From Massilia rhizosphaerae (lineage in GTDB: Bacteria > Pseudomonadota > Gammaproteobacteria > Burkholderiales > Burkholderiaceae_D): a DNA stretch of 64,000 nucleotides. Of the stretch, positions 26,368 to 37,300 are shown piece after piece. Positions within the stretch are counted from its first letter, which is position 1; each line of letters starts with the position of its first letter. A program made the position numbers and the translations under genes. The stretch spans positions 62,001 through 126,000 of the forward strand of contig NZ_JADKYX010000009.1 in the NCBI RefSeq assembly GCF_016093545.1, in the 5' to 3' direction. The notes beneath the pieces are model-generated. The model was not told the origin of the DNA. It did no database searches and saw nothing but the letters and a program-made list of their open reading frames with translations.

Positions 26368-27284
26368 TGGGCCAGACGATCTTCCTGCGCCGCGCCGTGC
26401 GCGCGGCAGTGTTGGCCGCCTGCGGGCCCGCCCTGTGCCTCGACGCGGGCGCGTCCCCCCTGCCCACGCCGGCCCAGTTGGCGGCACTGGCCTTCCCCGG
26501 CTGGAGCGACAACCCGGCCGGACGCGTGCACAGCGCGACGCTGCCGTCCTTGCCCGGCGTCGGGCACGGCGTGTACGCCGGCTGGAACACGGGCTCGAAC
26601 CGGGTGCTCGTCGAACCGAAGCTGGTGCTGCGCACGGATGCCACGCACCTGACGCTCGTCGCGGGCCTCGTGCCCGCCGGCGAAGACGGCCGCTCCGTCG
26701 CCGTTCACGCAACGCCGATGGCGCTCGCCGCCTACCAGTTCGAGCAGCACGGCTCCGCCTGGGGCGTGAGCGGACGCCAGGGCATCTTCGCCCTGCGCGG
26801 TTTTTCCGGCGCCGCCGCCGTGCGCGAAGTCGCGCTGTCCGCGCGGCGTCCCGGCGTGGCCGTCGAATACGGCAGCTGCTGGCAGGGCTATTGCGGCACG
26901 TGGCTCGCCGTCTACGAAGTGAGCCGCGACATGGTCCGGCGCGAGCCGGCCGTGGAGCTGGCGCTGTCGGGCATCAACGTCGACGGCGCGACCGATTGCC
27001 AGCGCCGCCTGGCGCCGCTCGTCAAGCCGCACGCGCAGGATCCGGACGCGCACGACGACGGCGGCGCATCCGATACGCACGACTGCTATGCGATCGAAGG
27101 CAGCTGGACGATCGACGCTTCGCGCGACCGGCCCGGCGACATGACCGTGCACTACCAGGGCGCGATCAGCCGCGCCGAAGCCTACGCGGGGCCGCCGGCC
27201 GCGATCGACCAGCGCCAGGTGCTCCGCTACGGCAACGGCAAGTACCGCGCGATCTCGGGCTATTCGCCGGTGCCTGCGATTTGA
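26367..27284 (+). CDS. Secreted protein of unknown function, coupled to the DegP-like gene
   Basis: The 305-residue protein begins with a signal peptide (LRRAVRAAVLAACGPALCLDAGA). I recognise no domain. The mature part is beta-rich and has a notable set of cysteines (SCWQGYC, DCQRRL, HDCYAIEG) that probably form disulfides, and an acidic/histidine stretch (DPDAHDDGGASDTHD). ATG 26367 overlaps the protease stop (TGATG), so the two are co-translated. It may be a substrate, inhibitor or partner of the protease. It ends three bases before the end of the convergent hydrolase gene. Confidence 0.65.
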   Translation: MGQTIFLRRAVRAAVLAACGPALCLDAGASPLPTPAQLAALAFPGWSDNPAGRVHSATLPSLPGVGHGVYAGWNTGSNRVLVEPKLVLRTDATHLTLVAGLVPAGEDGRSVAVHATPMALAAYQFEQHGSAWGVSGRQGIFALRGFSGAAAVREVALSARRPGVAVEYGSCWQGYCGTWLAVYEVSRDMVRREPAVELALSGINVDGATDCQRRLAPLVKPHAQDPDAHDDGGASDTHDCYAIEGSWTIDASRDRPGDMTVHYQGAISRAEAYAGPPAAIDQRQVLRYGNGKYRAISGYSPVPAI

Positions 27285-27287
27285 ATA

Positions 27288-28931
27288 TCATGGCGCCGGT
27301 GACTTCACCGGCTTGAAATTCAAGTCCTGGAAGTCGTAGCTGAAATCCGTCTCGGTGGAGATGGGCTGCATCTTCATGCGCTCGATGCTGCCGTCCGGAT
27401 TCAGCGCGAACGTCACGTACGCGTCCGCGTTGAAGTTGCGTTCCCTCCAGCGCACGATGAACGTGTCGTGCTGATAGTGTTCCAGCTCGCCCGTCAGGTC
27501 CGGCGTGCGCGACAGCGTCAGCACCTGCTTGCCGCCCACGTGCTTGATGGTCGCGATGCCGTACCACGGGTCCCGGTATTCGCCGTCGTACGCCGTGCGC
27601 GCCAGCGAGGGTTGCGACTTGGCCGCGCGCGCCGCGCCGGCCTTGCCCAGGCGCGCCAGTTCCTTCGCGTGGTTGTCGTCGTCGACGGCTTTCACGATGC
27701 CGATCCAGTCGGTCGACGCCGCCGGGTTCAGCATGCGGTCGAGCAGCTGGTACTGCAGCGCGTTCAGCGACCCGCCGCTTTCCGCGTTGGTGAGAATGGC
27801 GAAGCCCAGCTTCGCTTCCGGCACCAGCACCACCTTCGAATAAAAGCCCTGCAGCGCGCCGCTGTGCATGGCCACGAGCTTGCCCTGCCAGTCGCGCAGC
27901 TGGAAGCCGAGGCCGTAGGCCAGGAAGTTCGGCCGGGTGGCGGCCAGCCTGGGATCGGGTTCGCTGATGCGCATCGGCGTCTGCGCCGTCCACATCTCGC
28001 GCGCCTGCTTGGCGCTGTACAAACGCACTTCCTTCCCGTTCGCGTCCGTGCCCACGCGGCCGCCGGCCAGCAGCACGTTCATCCAGCGCGCGATGTCCTC
28101 GGCATTCGTATTGATGCCGACGGCGCCCACGGCGTTCGGCACCGGCATCGCCTTCACGGCGGCGATCCTGCCGTCGATCTTGCTGTGCGCGTGCGCCACG
28201 TCCGGATTGCCCGCGTTTTCCCGGAGGCTCGTCGTCGTCGACGCCATGCCGACCGGAGCCAGGATGCGCTCGTGGATCGTCTCGCCCCACGTCTTGCCCG
28301 ACTTGGCCGCGACGATCTTGCCGGCCGCGATGTACAGCAGGTTGTCGTACGCGTAGCGGCTGCGGAAGCTCGTGGCCGGGCGGATGTAGCGCAGCTTGTG
28401 GATGATCTCGTCGGTGGAGAAATTCGTCGTGGGCCACCACAGCAGGTCGCCGGCGCCGAGACCCAGGCCGCTGCGGTGCGTGAGCAGGTCGCGCACCGTC
28501 ATGTCGTGCGTGACGTAGGGGTCGTACATCTGGAAGTCCGGCAGGTGCTTCGTGACCGGATCGTCCCACGCCAGCTTGCCTTCGTCGACGAGCATCGCCA
28601 GCGCGGCCGCCGTGAACGCCTTCGAGTTCGACGCGATCTCGAACAGCGTCTTGCCGTCGACCTTGTCCGGCGCGCCCAGCTTGCGCACGCCGAAGCCCCG
28701 GGTGGCGATCACCTTGCCGTCCTTGACGACGGCGATCGCGATGCCGGGCACGTCGAAGAGTTTCATCGTGCGCTCGACGTCGTCCGCCAGATGGGCGTTC
28801 AGGACGGCGGCGGCGTCGATCGCGGCGGCGGACGTGGACGGCGCGGCGGCGGGGACGGCGGGGGTCTGCGCCAGTGCGGCGCCGGAAAAAGCGAGCAGGA
28901 TCGCTGCTGCGATGCGGGTCATTGATTGCAC
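27288..28931 (-). CDS. Serine hydrolase, beta-lactamase/penicillin-binding fold with DUF3471-like tail
   Basis: The protein is 547 residues if translation begins at GTG 28931, or 544 from ATG 28922 (MTRIAAAILLAFSGAALAQ, a signal peptide). The class C beta-lactamase fold has the active-site SxxK as SNSK in EIASNSKAFTAAAL, the YxN as YDN in YAYDNLLY, and HSG in AMHSGALQGFYS in place of KTG. The C-terminal 100 residues match the DUF3471 type of extension. Such enzymes are periplasmic esterases or peptidases, and most do not confer drug resistance. It is transcribed alone, divergently from the GDT1 gene. Confidence 0.88.
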   Translation of the reverse strand: MQSMTRIAAAILLAFSGAALAQTPAVPAAAPSTSAAAIDAAAVLNAHLADDVERTMKLFDVPGIAIAVVKDGKVIATRGFGVRKLGAPDKVDGKTLFEIASNSKAFTAAALAMLVDEGKLAWDDPVTKHLPDFQMYDPYVTHDMTVRDLLTHRSGLGLGAGDLLWWPTTNFSTDEIIHKLRYIRPATSFRSRYAYDNLLYIAAGKIVAAKSGKTWGETIHERILAPVGMASTTTSLRENAGNPDVAHAHSKIDGRIAAVKAMPVPNAVGAVGINTNAEDIARWMNVLLAGGRVGTDANGKEVRLYSAKQAREMWTAQTPMRISEPDPRLAATRPNFLAYGLGFQLRDWQGKLVAMHSGALQGFYSKVVLVPEAKLGFAILTNAESGGSLNALQYQLLDRMLNPAASTDWIGIVKAVDDDNHAKELARLGKAGAARAAKSQPSLARTAYDGEYRDPWYGIATIKHVGGKQVLTLSRTPDLTGELEHYQHDTFIVRWRERNFNADAYVTFALNPDGSIERMKMQPISTETDFSYDFQDLNFKPVKSPAP

Positions 28932-29058
28932 TCTTGGATTCCTCTAGCGGTAAAGGTCCCGGGTGGCGGGAGCGCGGAGCAGGATAGCATTTTCTTCCGG
29001 GCCTCTGCTATCATCCGCGTTTCACCGCCTTGCCTTCCGCGCCCGCCGCGGTTCCCAG

Positions 29059-29649
29059 ATGGACGCCTTCCTCGTATCCACCGGCATCGTCGCCCTCGCC
29101 GAAATCGGCGACAAGACGCAGTTGCTGGCCTTCCTGCTCGCCGCGCGCTTTCGCCGTCCCGTGCCCATCGTGGCCGGCATCTTCGTCGCGACCGTCGCCA
29201 ACCACGCCTTCGCGGCCGCCGTCGGCGCCCTCGTGGGCCGGCTGCTCGGGCCCGACGTCATGCGCTGGGTGCTGGGCATCGCCTTCCTCGGCATGGCCGC
29301 GTGGATCATGGTGCCGGACGAGGTCGACGAAGACGCCACGCCGCTGGCGCGCTTCGGCGTGTTCGCCACCACCGTGATCGCGTTCTTCGTCGCCGAGATG
29401 GGCGACAAGACGCAGGTCGCCACCGTCGCGCTGGCGGCGCGCTACAGTTCCGCCGTGGCGGTCGTCGCCGGCACGACGCTCGGCATGATGATCGCGAACG
29501 TGCCGGCCGTGTACTTCGGCGACCGCATCGCCGCGCGCCTGGCCGCCGGCTCATCGTCGCTGAAACTCGTGCACGGCCTCGCGGCGCTGATCTTCGCCGT
29601 GCTGGGCATCGCCACGCTGCTGGGCGCGGGACGCAGCCTGGGTTTCTAA
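29059..29649 (+). CDS. GDT1/TMEM165 family cation transporter
   Basis: The 196-residue protein has six membrane helices in two homologous halves, each with the family motif E-x-G-D-K-T: ALAEIGDKTQL in the first half and FVAEMGDKTQV in the second. Members export manganese or exchange calcium/manganese for protons across the inner membrane. ATG 29059 gives the usual short N-terminus (MDAFLVSTGIV); an upstream in-frame start would add a basic, non-conserved stretch. A TATCAT -10-like hexamer lies about 45 bases upstream. I saw no manganese riboswitch in the short leader. The stop overlaps that of the convergent DUF3604 gene by four bases. Confidence 0.9.
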   Translation: MDAFLVSTGIVALAEIGDKTQLLAFLLAARFRRPVPIVAGIFVATVANHAFAAAVGALVGRLLGPDVMRWVLGIAFLGMAAWIMVPDEVDEDATPLARFGVFATTVIAFFVAEMGDKTQVATVALAARYSSAVAVVAGTTLGMMIANVPAVYFGDRIAARLAAGSSSLKLVHGLAALIFAVLGIATLLGAGRSLGF

Positions 29650-31262
29650 GGCTGCGCGGCCTGCGTGACCCACACGGGCGCCGACCACAGGATCCGGCCG
29701 TCGTCCTGCGTCACCTTCGCATAATAAAAATGCGCGCCGGGCGCCGGCACGGTCGTGACGTCGGCCTGGTCGGACAGCTGGCTCACGTCGCCGTTGCGTC
29801 CCGGGACGCCTTCCACGATCGCCACCGTCGCGGCATGCCGGCCGGGCGCGCCGGCGTACGCCACCTGCAGGTGCAGCGGTCCCGTATTGTCGAAGCGCTC
29901 GCCCATCACGTGGCCGTTCGCGCTGAAGACCACCTGCGCATCCTTGTCCATGGTGGCGAACACGCGGCGCGCGCGCACGGCCTCGAGGAAGCTCGCGCGC
30001 GTCAACGGCACGCCGTTCGGGATCAACACCGCGCTGCGGTTGCTGTACGACGCGCCCCAGTTGGCGCAGTGGTTGTCCTGGTCGCTGCTGAACGCGACGT
30101 GGTAGCCCGCCTCCAGCAGCTTGTCGCAGGCCTGTTCGAAATTGCTGCGCCGCGTCTCGCCCTCCGTCTCGCTGCTGGAAAACGCCGAGCTGTTGACCAC
30201 TTCGCACAAGGCCATGACGGCGTCGCCGTCCGGCGTGTAGGCGAGCGGCGTGCCGTTCACGACGAACTGGCCGGTCAACGCCGGATGATTGAACTGGCCC
30301 GTCAGGCCGCGCTGGCGCATCAGCGTGTACAGCGCGGCGTAGTCGCTCTTGGGCGTCTCCGTGTCCGCGATCAGTTCGCCCTTCCCGTTCTTCTCCCAGC
30401 CGAGCAGCTCGTCGCTGTCGAAGATGTTCAGGTGGCCGCCGTTGCCGATCACGCCCCATTCCATGCCGTACAAGGCCAGGAAGCCCGGATTCGCGGCCGT
30501 GTAGTCGCGCGCCGTTGCCAGGCCCGCCTGGTACATGGCCTTGGCCTTCGCGGGATCGGCGTCCGGATTGGTGCCGTCCGAGCCGTCGTACATATGGTTG
30601 TGCTCCGAGACCATCAGCATGTCCAGGCCGTGCCGGCGCGCGTACGGATAGGCGGCGTCCGGGCCGTAGGGCGCCGACTGCGGATCCTGCGCGCCGTGGC
30701 AGGTGGCGACGGGGCCGCCGCCGTCGCTGTCGCGCGTCTGGCTGTGCAGGTTGCCGTAATAGACCGTGTACGGCAGCCCGCCCGGCGCCGGCGCCGCCAT
30801 CGTGCGCGCATGTCCCGTCGCCAGCGGCGCAAAGGCCGGCAGCGCCGGTGCCGGCACCGCGCCGACGGCGATGTCCCAGGCCTGGTCCGCCGTCTCGCCG
30901 CCGGTGGCGGCATGCAGGCGCACGTGATAGATGCCGGGCGCGGGCCGGCGGCCGGCCAGGGTGCCGGTCCAGCGCACGGACACGTCGCGCGGCGTGCCGG
31001 TGAGCGTCAGCCGACCGTGCCAGCGGGCGACGCGCCGGCCGCCCGGCGCGACGAGGTCCAGGTGCCACGTCACGGGGACGCGCCCGCGCAGGTCCGGATA
31101 CTCGAACGACAGCACGAACGTGCGCGCATCGCGGACCGCGCCGCGATAGGGCGCCAGCAAGGTCGCATCGAACTCGCGGTGTTCGCGCGTGGCGGCGGCC
31201 GCGGGGTGGATCGGACCGGCCGCGGCCAGCACCAGGGTCAGGGAGAGGAGTGAGGTTTTCAT
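29646..31262 (-). CDS. DUF3604 (CehA/McbA-like) secreted metallohydrolase
   Basis: The 538-residue protein has a signal peptide (MKTSLLSLTLVLAAAGPIHPAAA), a beta-sandwich-like N-terminal part and a PHP-like DUF3604 domain. Its metal-binding motifs are YYGNLHSQTRDSDG, MLMVSEHNHMYDGSD, GMEWGV, QFNHPAL and FSSDQDNHCANW. CehA and McbA, of this type, hydrolyse carbaryl, but most relatives have unknown substrates. The start at 31262 has no clear Shine-Dalgarno. The leader contains an inverted repeat TGCAAT-N7-ATTGCA right before the ATG. The gene follows ndvB on the same strand after 85 bases, across an A/T-rich palindrome. Confidence 0.85.
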   Translation of the reverse strand: MKTSLLSLTLVLAAAGPIHPAAAATREHREFDATLLAPYRGAVRDARTFVLSFEYPDLRGRVPVTWHLDLVAPGGRRVARWHGRLTLTGTPRDVSVRWTGTLAGRRPAPGIYHVRLHAATGGETADQAWDIAVGAVPAPALPAFAPLATGHARTMAAPAPGGLPYTVYYGNLHSQTRDSDGGGPVATCHGAQDPQSAPYGPDAAYPYARRHGLDMLMVSEHNHMYDGSDGTNPDADPAKAKAMYQAGLATARDYTAANPGFLALYGMEWGVIGNGGHLNIFDSDELLGWEKNGKGELIADTETPKSDYAALYTLMRQRGLTGQFNHPALTGQFVVNGTPLAYTPDGDAVMALCEVVNSSAFSSSETEGETRRSNFEQACDKLLEAGYHVAFSSDQDNHCANWGASYSNRSAVLIPNGVPLTRASFLEAVRARRVFATMDKDAQVVFSANGHVMGERFDNTGPLHLQVAYAGAPGRHAATVAIVEGVPGRNGDVSQLSDQADVTTVPAPGAHFYYAKVTQDDGRILWSAPVWVTQAAQP

Positions 31263-31311
31263 GATGCAATTTTTGCAATTGCACGCATGTCCACCTTGAT
31301 CCACGGCTCAT

Positions 31312-31349
31312 AAAATTGTCAGTTAGATATTAACTTATTGACAAATTTT
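31312..31349 (-). terminator. A/T-rich nested inverted repeat at the end of ndvB
   Basis: Outer arms AAAATTGTCA (31312-31321) and TGACAAATTTT (31339-31349), and inner arms AGTTA/TAACT (31321-31335), form a nested palindrome that takes in the stop codon of ndvB. It is strikingly A/T-rich for this genome. Read on the minus strand it gives a weak hairpin ending in UUUU, so it may be an inefficient terminator. It could equally be an operator for the next gene. Confidence 0.4.
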
Positions 31350-34300
31350 AAGGCCGCATCTTTTCGAACGCCGTCCGGTCCGAATGCGGCGCGGCGGCGC
31401 TCGCGTCGTGACGGCAGGCCACGTGCAGTTCCACGTCGTGCGCCCGGCCGTCGTCCGCCAGCATGACCGTGCTGCCCGCCTGCGCCACGCCGTCCACGCG
31501 GAGCAGCGGCGCGTCCGCGCGCCGCACGGCGATCGTGTAGACGCTGTCGCCGTAGCGGTAATGCAGACGGAAGCCTTCCCAGCCGGCCGGCAGGCGCGGC
31601 GTGAGCGTCAGCGTGTCGGCGGCGCGCGTCACGCCGAGCAGCGACTCCACGAGCAGGCGGTACATCCAGCCGGCCGCCCCCGTGGTCCAGCTGCCGCCGC
31701 CCCGTCCCGCGTGCGGCGCGGCCGCGCACACGTCGTCCGCCATCACGTAGGGTTCGGATTGGTACACGCCGCAGGCTTCGGCCGTGCGCGTGCGATGGAG
31801 CGGATTGAGCATGCGCGCCAGTTCCCAGGCCCGTTCCGTGTCGCCCAGGTGCGCGAAGGCCATCGCCGCCCAGATCGCGGCCTGCGTGTCCTGGCCGCCG
31901 TTCGCGCGCACGCCCGGCGCGTCGGCGCGGATGGCGCCCGGGTCCGGCCGGCCCTGATCGAACGGCGGGTCGAGCAGCTGGACCAGCGCCGCGTCGCGGC
32001 GCACGAGATGCGCGTCGACCGCGTCCATCGCGATGCGCGCCCGTCCGCGGTCGGCCGCGCCGGACAGCACGGCCCAGCTCTGCGCGGCGGAATCGATGCG
32101 GCACGCGTCGTTCGCGCGCGCGCCGAGCGGCGTGCCGTCGTCGAAGTAAGCGCGCCGATACCATTCGCCGTCCCAGGCGTTGTCCTCGATGTTGTGCGCG
32201 AGGACCTGGGCCGCACTGCGGCAGGTCGTGCAGAACCCGTAGTCGCCGCGCCGGTCGGCCAGGTCCGCAAAGCGGCACAGCACGTCGTACAGGAAGAAGC
32301 CGAGCCACACGCTCTCGCCGCGGCCCTTGGTGCCGACGCGGTCCAGGGCGTCGTTCCAGTCGCCGGTGCCGATCAGCGGCAGGCCGTGCGGGCCGAACAC
32401 GAGGGCGCGCCGCAACGCGCGCACGCAGTGTTCGTAGATGCCGGCCTGCTCGCGCGACCGGCCGGGCACGTCGCACCACGCCGCCTCGTCCTGCCTGAGC
32501 GCGCGGCCTTCGATGAACGGCGCCACCTCGTCCAGCAGCGACTCGTCGCCCGTCGCGCCGACGTAGCGGTGCACGGCCAGCGGCAGCCACAGGTAATCGT
32601 CCGAGCAGCGCGTACGCGCGCCGCGTCCGGTGGGCGGGTGCCACCAATGCTGCACGTCGCCTTCGACGAACTGGTGGCCCGCGAACAGCAGGATGTGGTC
32701 GCGCAGCAGCTCGGGCCGCGCGTGCACGGCGGCCATCGCGTCCTGCAGCTGCTCGCGGAAGCCGTAGGCGCCCACCGATCGTTCATGCCCGCTGCGCGCC
32801 CACATGCGGCAGGCGATGGTCTGGTACATCAGCCAGCCGTTGGCCAGCAGGTCGAAGGCCGGCTCCGGCGTCTCGATGCGCACGGCACCGAGCGTGTCGT
32901 CCCAGAAGTCGCGCACGCGGGCCAGGCCGGCGGCCGCCGCGGCGGAACCGCAGTGGCGCTGGACCATGCCGGTGGCATCCAGGTTGCGGCGGCCGCCCAC
33001 GCCCAGCATGAACACGAGTTCCTGCTCGTCGCCCGGCTGCAGCTCGACGACGGTCTGCAGCGCCGCGCACGGATCGAGCCCGGCGCCGCTGCGGCCGGAC
33101 AGGGTCGTGCGCCCGAGCGCGGCCGGATCGGCGAGGCTGCCGCCCTCGCCGATGAATTCCGCGCGGTCGCACGTGAAGGCCACGTGCTCGGCATCGAGGT
33201 GGAAGAACGCGACGCGGCCCGCGAAATCGGCATTCCACGCATTGCGGGCGAACAGCGCGCCGCTGACGGGATCCAGCTCCGTCACCACGTGCGGCGCGGA
33301 TTCGGCGCGCACTTCGCCGAGCACCCATTCGACGTAGCCGGTCACGGACAGCCGGCGCGGCGCGGCGCCGTCGTTGCGCAGCTTGATCACGACGTACTTG
33401 AGCGGCGCGTCCAGCGCCACGTACGTCAGCAGCTCGCTCGCGATGCCGTGCGCCGCGTGCTCGAACACGCTGTAGCCGAAGCCGTGGCGCGCGACGTAGT
33501 CGCCGCCGGACGGCGCCGGCAGCGCCGTCGGCGACCAGAATTCGCCCGTCAGTTCGTCGCGCACATAGAACACTTCGCCGCCGCGGCCGGCCGCCGGAGC
33601 GCCGTCCCATGGCGTCAGGCGGAATTCGTGCGCGTTCTGGTTCCAGCTGTAGGCCTGGCCGCTTTCCGACACGACGGTGCCGAACATCGGGCTGGCCAGC
33701 ACGTTGACCCACGGCGCCGGCGTCGGCCGCCCGGGCCCCGTGCGGATGACGTATTCGCGTCCGTCCGCGCCAAAGCCGCCGATGCCGTTGTCCAGTGCGA
33801 GCGCGCGCGCGGGCAGCGCCGGCGTCGCGGACGCCGTCGTCTGCGCGGGCGCGGTGGGCACGAGCGCCGGCGGCAGCTCGGCCTTGCGTGCGGCCGCGCG
33901 GCGCAGTTGTTCGGCAAGGCCGCCGTGTTCGTCCGAGAGGATCACGCGCGCGACGGCCTGCAGCAGCACGCGGTCCTCGTCCGGGATCGCGCCGAGCGGC
34001 CGCACGAACACGCCGCCCGGCCGGTCGACCGATTGCGCAGCGGGCCCGGACGCGATCAGGTTCATGATCGGCTCCTGGCCGGCCGCGTCCTCGCACCAGA
34101 TCACGAGATCGGCGGCGAGTCCGTTCAGGCGCCACCACGCGTGGGCCTGGACCAGCTGGCGCGCCAGGTCGATGTTGGCGGCGTCGCGCATGCGCAGCAG
34201 CACGATCGGGTGCTCGCCCGAGATTGCGTGGGCGTCCAGCGCCGCCCGGCCGCGCTGGTTGCGCGCGATGAGGGCCGGGTCGGCGCGCAGCGCGGCCCGA

Positions 34301-37300
34301 GGATGGAGCACGCTGCCGGCCAGACGCGCGTACAGCTGGGCGTCCGTTTCGCTCGCGTTCAGCTGGCGCAGCACGACCTGGCCGTGCGTCCACGCCAGTT
34401 CGGGTACGCGGTCGGCCAGGTGGCGGATCCGGTATGTGTCGACCAGGCGCAACGCCTGCTCGCGCGTGTCGGCCGCGCCCAGCACGACGTCGACGTGCGC
34501 CTCCCGGTGCGGCGCCAGGGTGAGCACGCGGCGGATCGCGAGCGCCGGATCGGGCACGGCGCCGGCCGTGCCGCCGAGCGCCGCGCGCCCGTCCAGCGCG
34601 GCGGGGCGCGCATGGCCCCGGCCGCGGCCGATGAAGCGCGCGCGGCTCGTCTCGAATTCGGGCGCCGATGCATCGATATTCTCGCCATGCACCGTCATCA
34701 GGTTCAGCAGCCACGGCGCGGCATCGTCCGCGTGGCGCGGACGGCGCGTGCACAGGATGGCCCCGCGCTCGGCCAGTATCTCCGTCTGCACGGCCGATCC
34801 CAGTTCCGCGTAACTCGTCAGCTCGATCCTGCGCGTCGAATCCGTCCGGTTGGCGATGCGCAGGCGGCGCAGTTCGATGTCGTCCTCGGGCGAGACGACG
34901 ATCTCCGTGTGCAGCTCGATGCCGTGGTCGCGCCGGCGGAATTCCGCGCGGCCTTCGGAGAACACGGCCTCGTAGTGCTCGGGCCGCGCCAGGGTCGGCT
35001 GCCACGTGTTCGACCACACGGCGCCGCTGTCCACGTCGCGCAGGTAGCAGAAGTGGCCGCCGTCGTCGACGGTCGGGTCGGCGCGCCAGCGCGTGACGGC
35101 CAGGCCGCGCCAGACGCTGTAGCCGGCGCCGCCCGCCGTCACCATCACGTGGTAGCGGCCGTTGGACAGCAACTGCACTTCCTGCGGCGCGGTGTCCGGC
35201 GCCGCGACGGTGCGCGTCGCCGTGTCGGCCGCGGGCGCCGGCGGGTGCAGCGCCTCGACCTCGGCGCGCGCGGACGCGTGCGCGCCCGCGGCCGGCGCGC
35301 GCTCCTGCAGCAGCGGCAAGGCGGCCCGGCAGCGCGGATCGCCGGCGAAGCGGCGCTGCATGGGCCGGTCGTGCAGCAGGAACGACAGCGCGAGAAGACC
35401 GATCCCCTGGTGGCGCCCCACGAACGCGCGCACGACGGCGCAGGCCTGGCCCGCCGGCCGCCGCGCCGGCGTGTAGTCGATGGCCTCGTACAAGCCGTAG
35501 CGGCCCGCGCAACCCTGCCTGGCCATGCGTTCCAGGTTGGCGCACGCGCGTTCCGGCTCGACCATCAGCACCATCATCGCGGCGTACGGCGCGACGACGA
35601 GATCGTCGCCGAGGCCGCGTTGCGCGCCCGCGCCCGGCACGCCGAACGTCCGGCACTGGTAGTGCAGCGCGGCGTCCATCGCGTTGCAGCCGGATTCGGA
35701 GATGCCCCACGGGACGTCGCGCCGGCGGCCGTACTCGGCCTGGACGCGGACGACGCTCCGGTACGTCCGGTCCAGCAGCGTGTCGTCGTAGGTCGGCATC
35801 ACCAGCAGCGGCATCAGGTATTCGGACATCGAGCCGCCGCGCGACAGCAGCAACTGCTGGCCGTGCACGAGACACGGCTGGCGGCCCAGCGCGAACCAGT
35901 GCGCCTGCGGAAGCCGGCCCTGCGCGATGCCGACGAAGCTGGCCAGGCGCGCGTCGGACGCGAGCAGGTCGTGATGATCGTCGTCCGGCCGGCGCTCGTC
36001 CACGCGGTAGCCGGTCGACAGGCGGGCCGTGTCCGCGTCGTACAGCAGGCCGAAATCCATCTCGGCGCCCGCGCGCGCAGCGCGGACCAGCTGGTCGATC
36101 TCGTGCAGGCGCGCCCGCGCGTTGGCGCTGCCTTCGGCGACGAGGCGGCCGAGCAGCAGCTGGCGCGTGCATTCATCCGGGTCCAGGTCGGCGCCGGGCG
36201 CCTTCATGCTTGATCGGGCCAGCTCGCGCAAGGTCGGGATGCGCGTGAGGCTGGCATCGATCACGTATTCCTGCACGACGCGCATCCACGGCGCCATCGC
36301 CAGCAGATCGGCGTGTGCCGCCGCCGTTTGCGCGGCCAGCCGGCCGGCCCAGTCGAGCAACGACGGGTCGGCGTCCTCCGGCACGACGGCGCGCAACGCC
36401 TCGGCCCGGCGCGCCAGCGCCTGCAGGCAATCGGCCAGGCCCGGCAGCGTGTCCGCGTTGCGGCAACGCTCCGGCGTCAGCTGGTGGCGCAGCGCGGCGA
36501 GCGCGTCGCGCACGGCGGGCGGCGCCGGCAGCGCGTACTCCTCGACGACGTCGAGCGTGGCGCGGATGCCGTCCAGCGCGCGGCTGGAGGCGACGGGTTC
36601 GTCGGCCAGGCCTTCCAGGCCGGCGGCGAGCGTGAGCAGGTGGCCGGCCAGGTTGCCGCCGGCGGCCGTCGACACGTGGCGCGGCTGCAGCGGCGCCAGC
36701 GTGCGCGTGTCGTAGCCGCTGTAGAAATGGCCGCGGTGACGCTCCAGCCGGCCCATCGTGTCCAAGGTCGCGCGCGTGCGCGCCAGCAGTTCGCCCGTGG
36801 CCGCAAAGCCGAAGTCCCAGGCCGTGACGTTGGCCAGCAGCGCCAGCCCGAGGTTCGTCGGCGACGTGCGGTGCGCGACGGCGGGCGCCGGATGCTCCTG
36901 CAGACCGTCCGGCGGGAGCCAGTTGTGCTCCGCCGTGACGTGGTCCTCGAAGAACGCCCACGTGCGGCGCGCGAGCCCCCGCAGGAAGCGGTGCTGGTTG
37001 TCCGAGAGGCGCGGCGCGCGCTGCGTGACCGGCAGGCTGACCCACCACGCCACGACCGGCGACAGGAACCACAGCAGCAACAGCGGCGCGGCGGCGAACA
37101 GCGCGAGCGGATTCGTAAAACTGAGCAGGACGGCGGCGCCGACCGCGAACGCGGGCGCGAACCACATGTTGCGCCAGTTCGACTCCATGTCCGTGCTGGA
37201 GCGTAACAGGCCGGCCGCGCGCCATTCGAGCCGGCGCCGCTTCGACACGTGCGTTCGCCACAGGCCGCGCGCGATCGCGTCCACGCTGTAGCAGGCTTCG

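Noticed and set aside
28932..29058. Manganese (yybP-ykoY) riboswitch before the GDT1-type gene
   Set aside because: The leader is short and I cannot find the conserved core of that riboswitch; only a possible -10 hexamer is seen.
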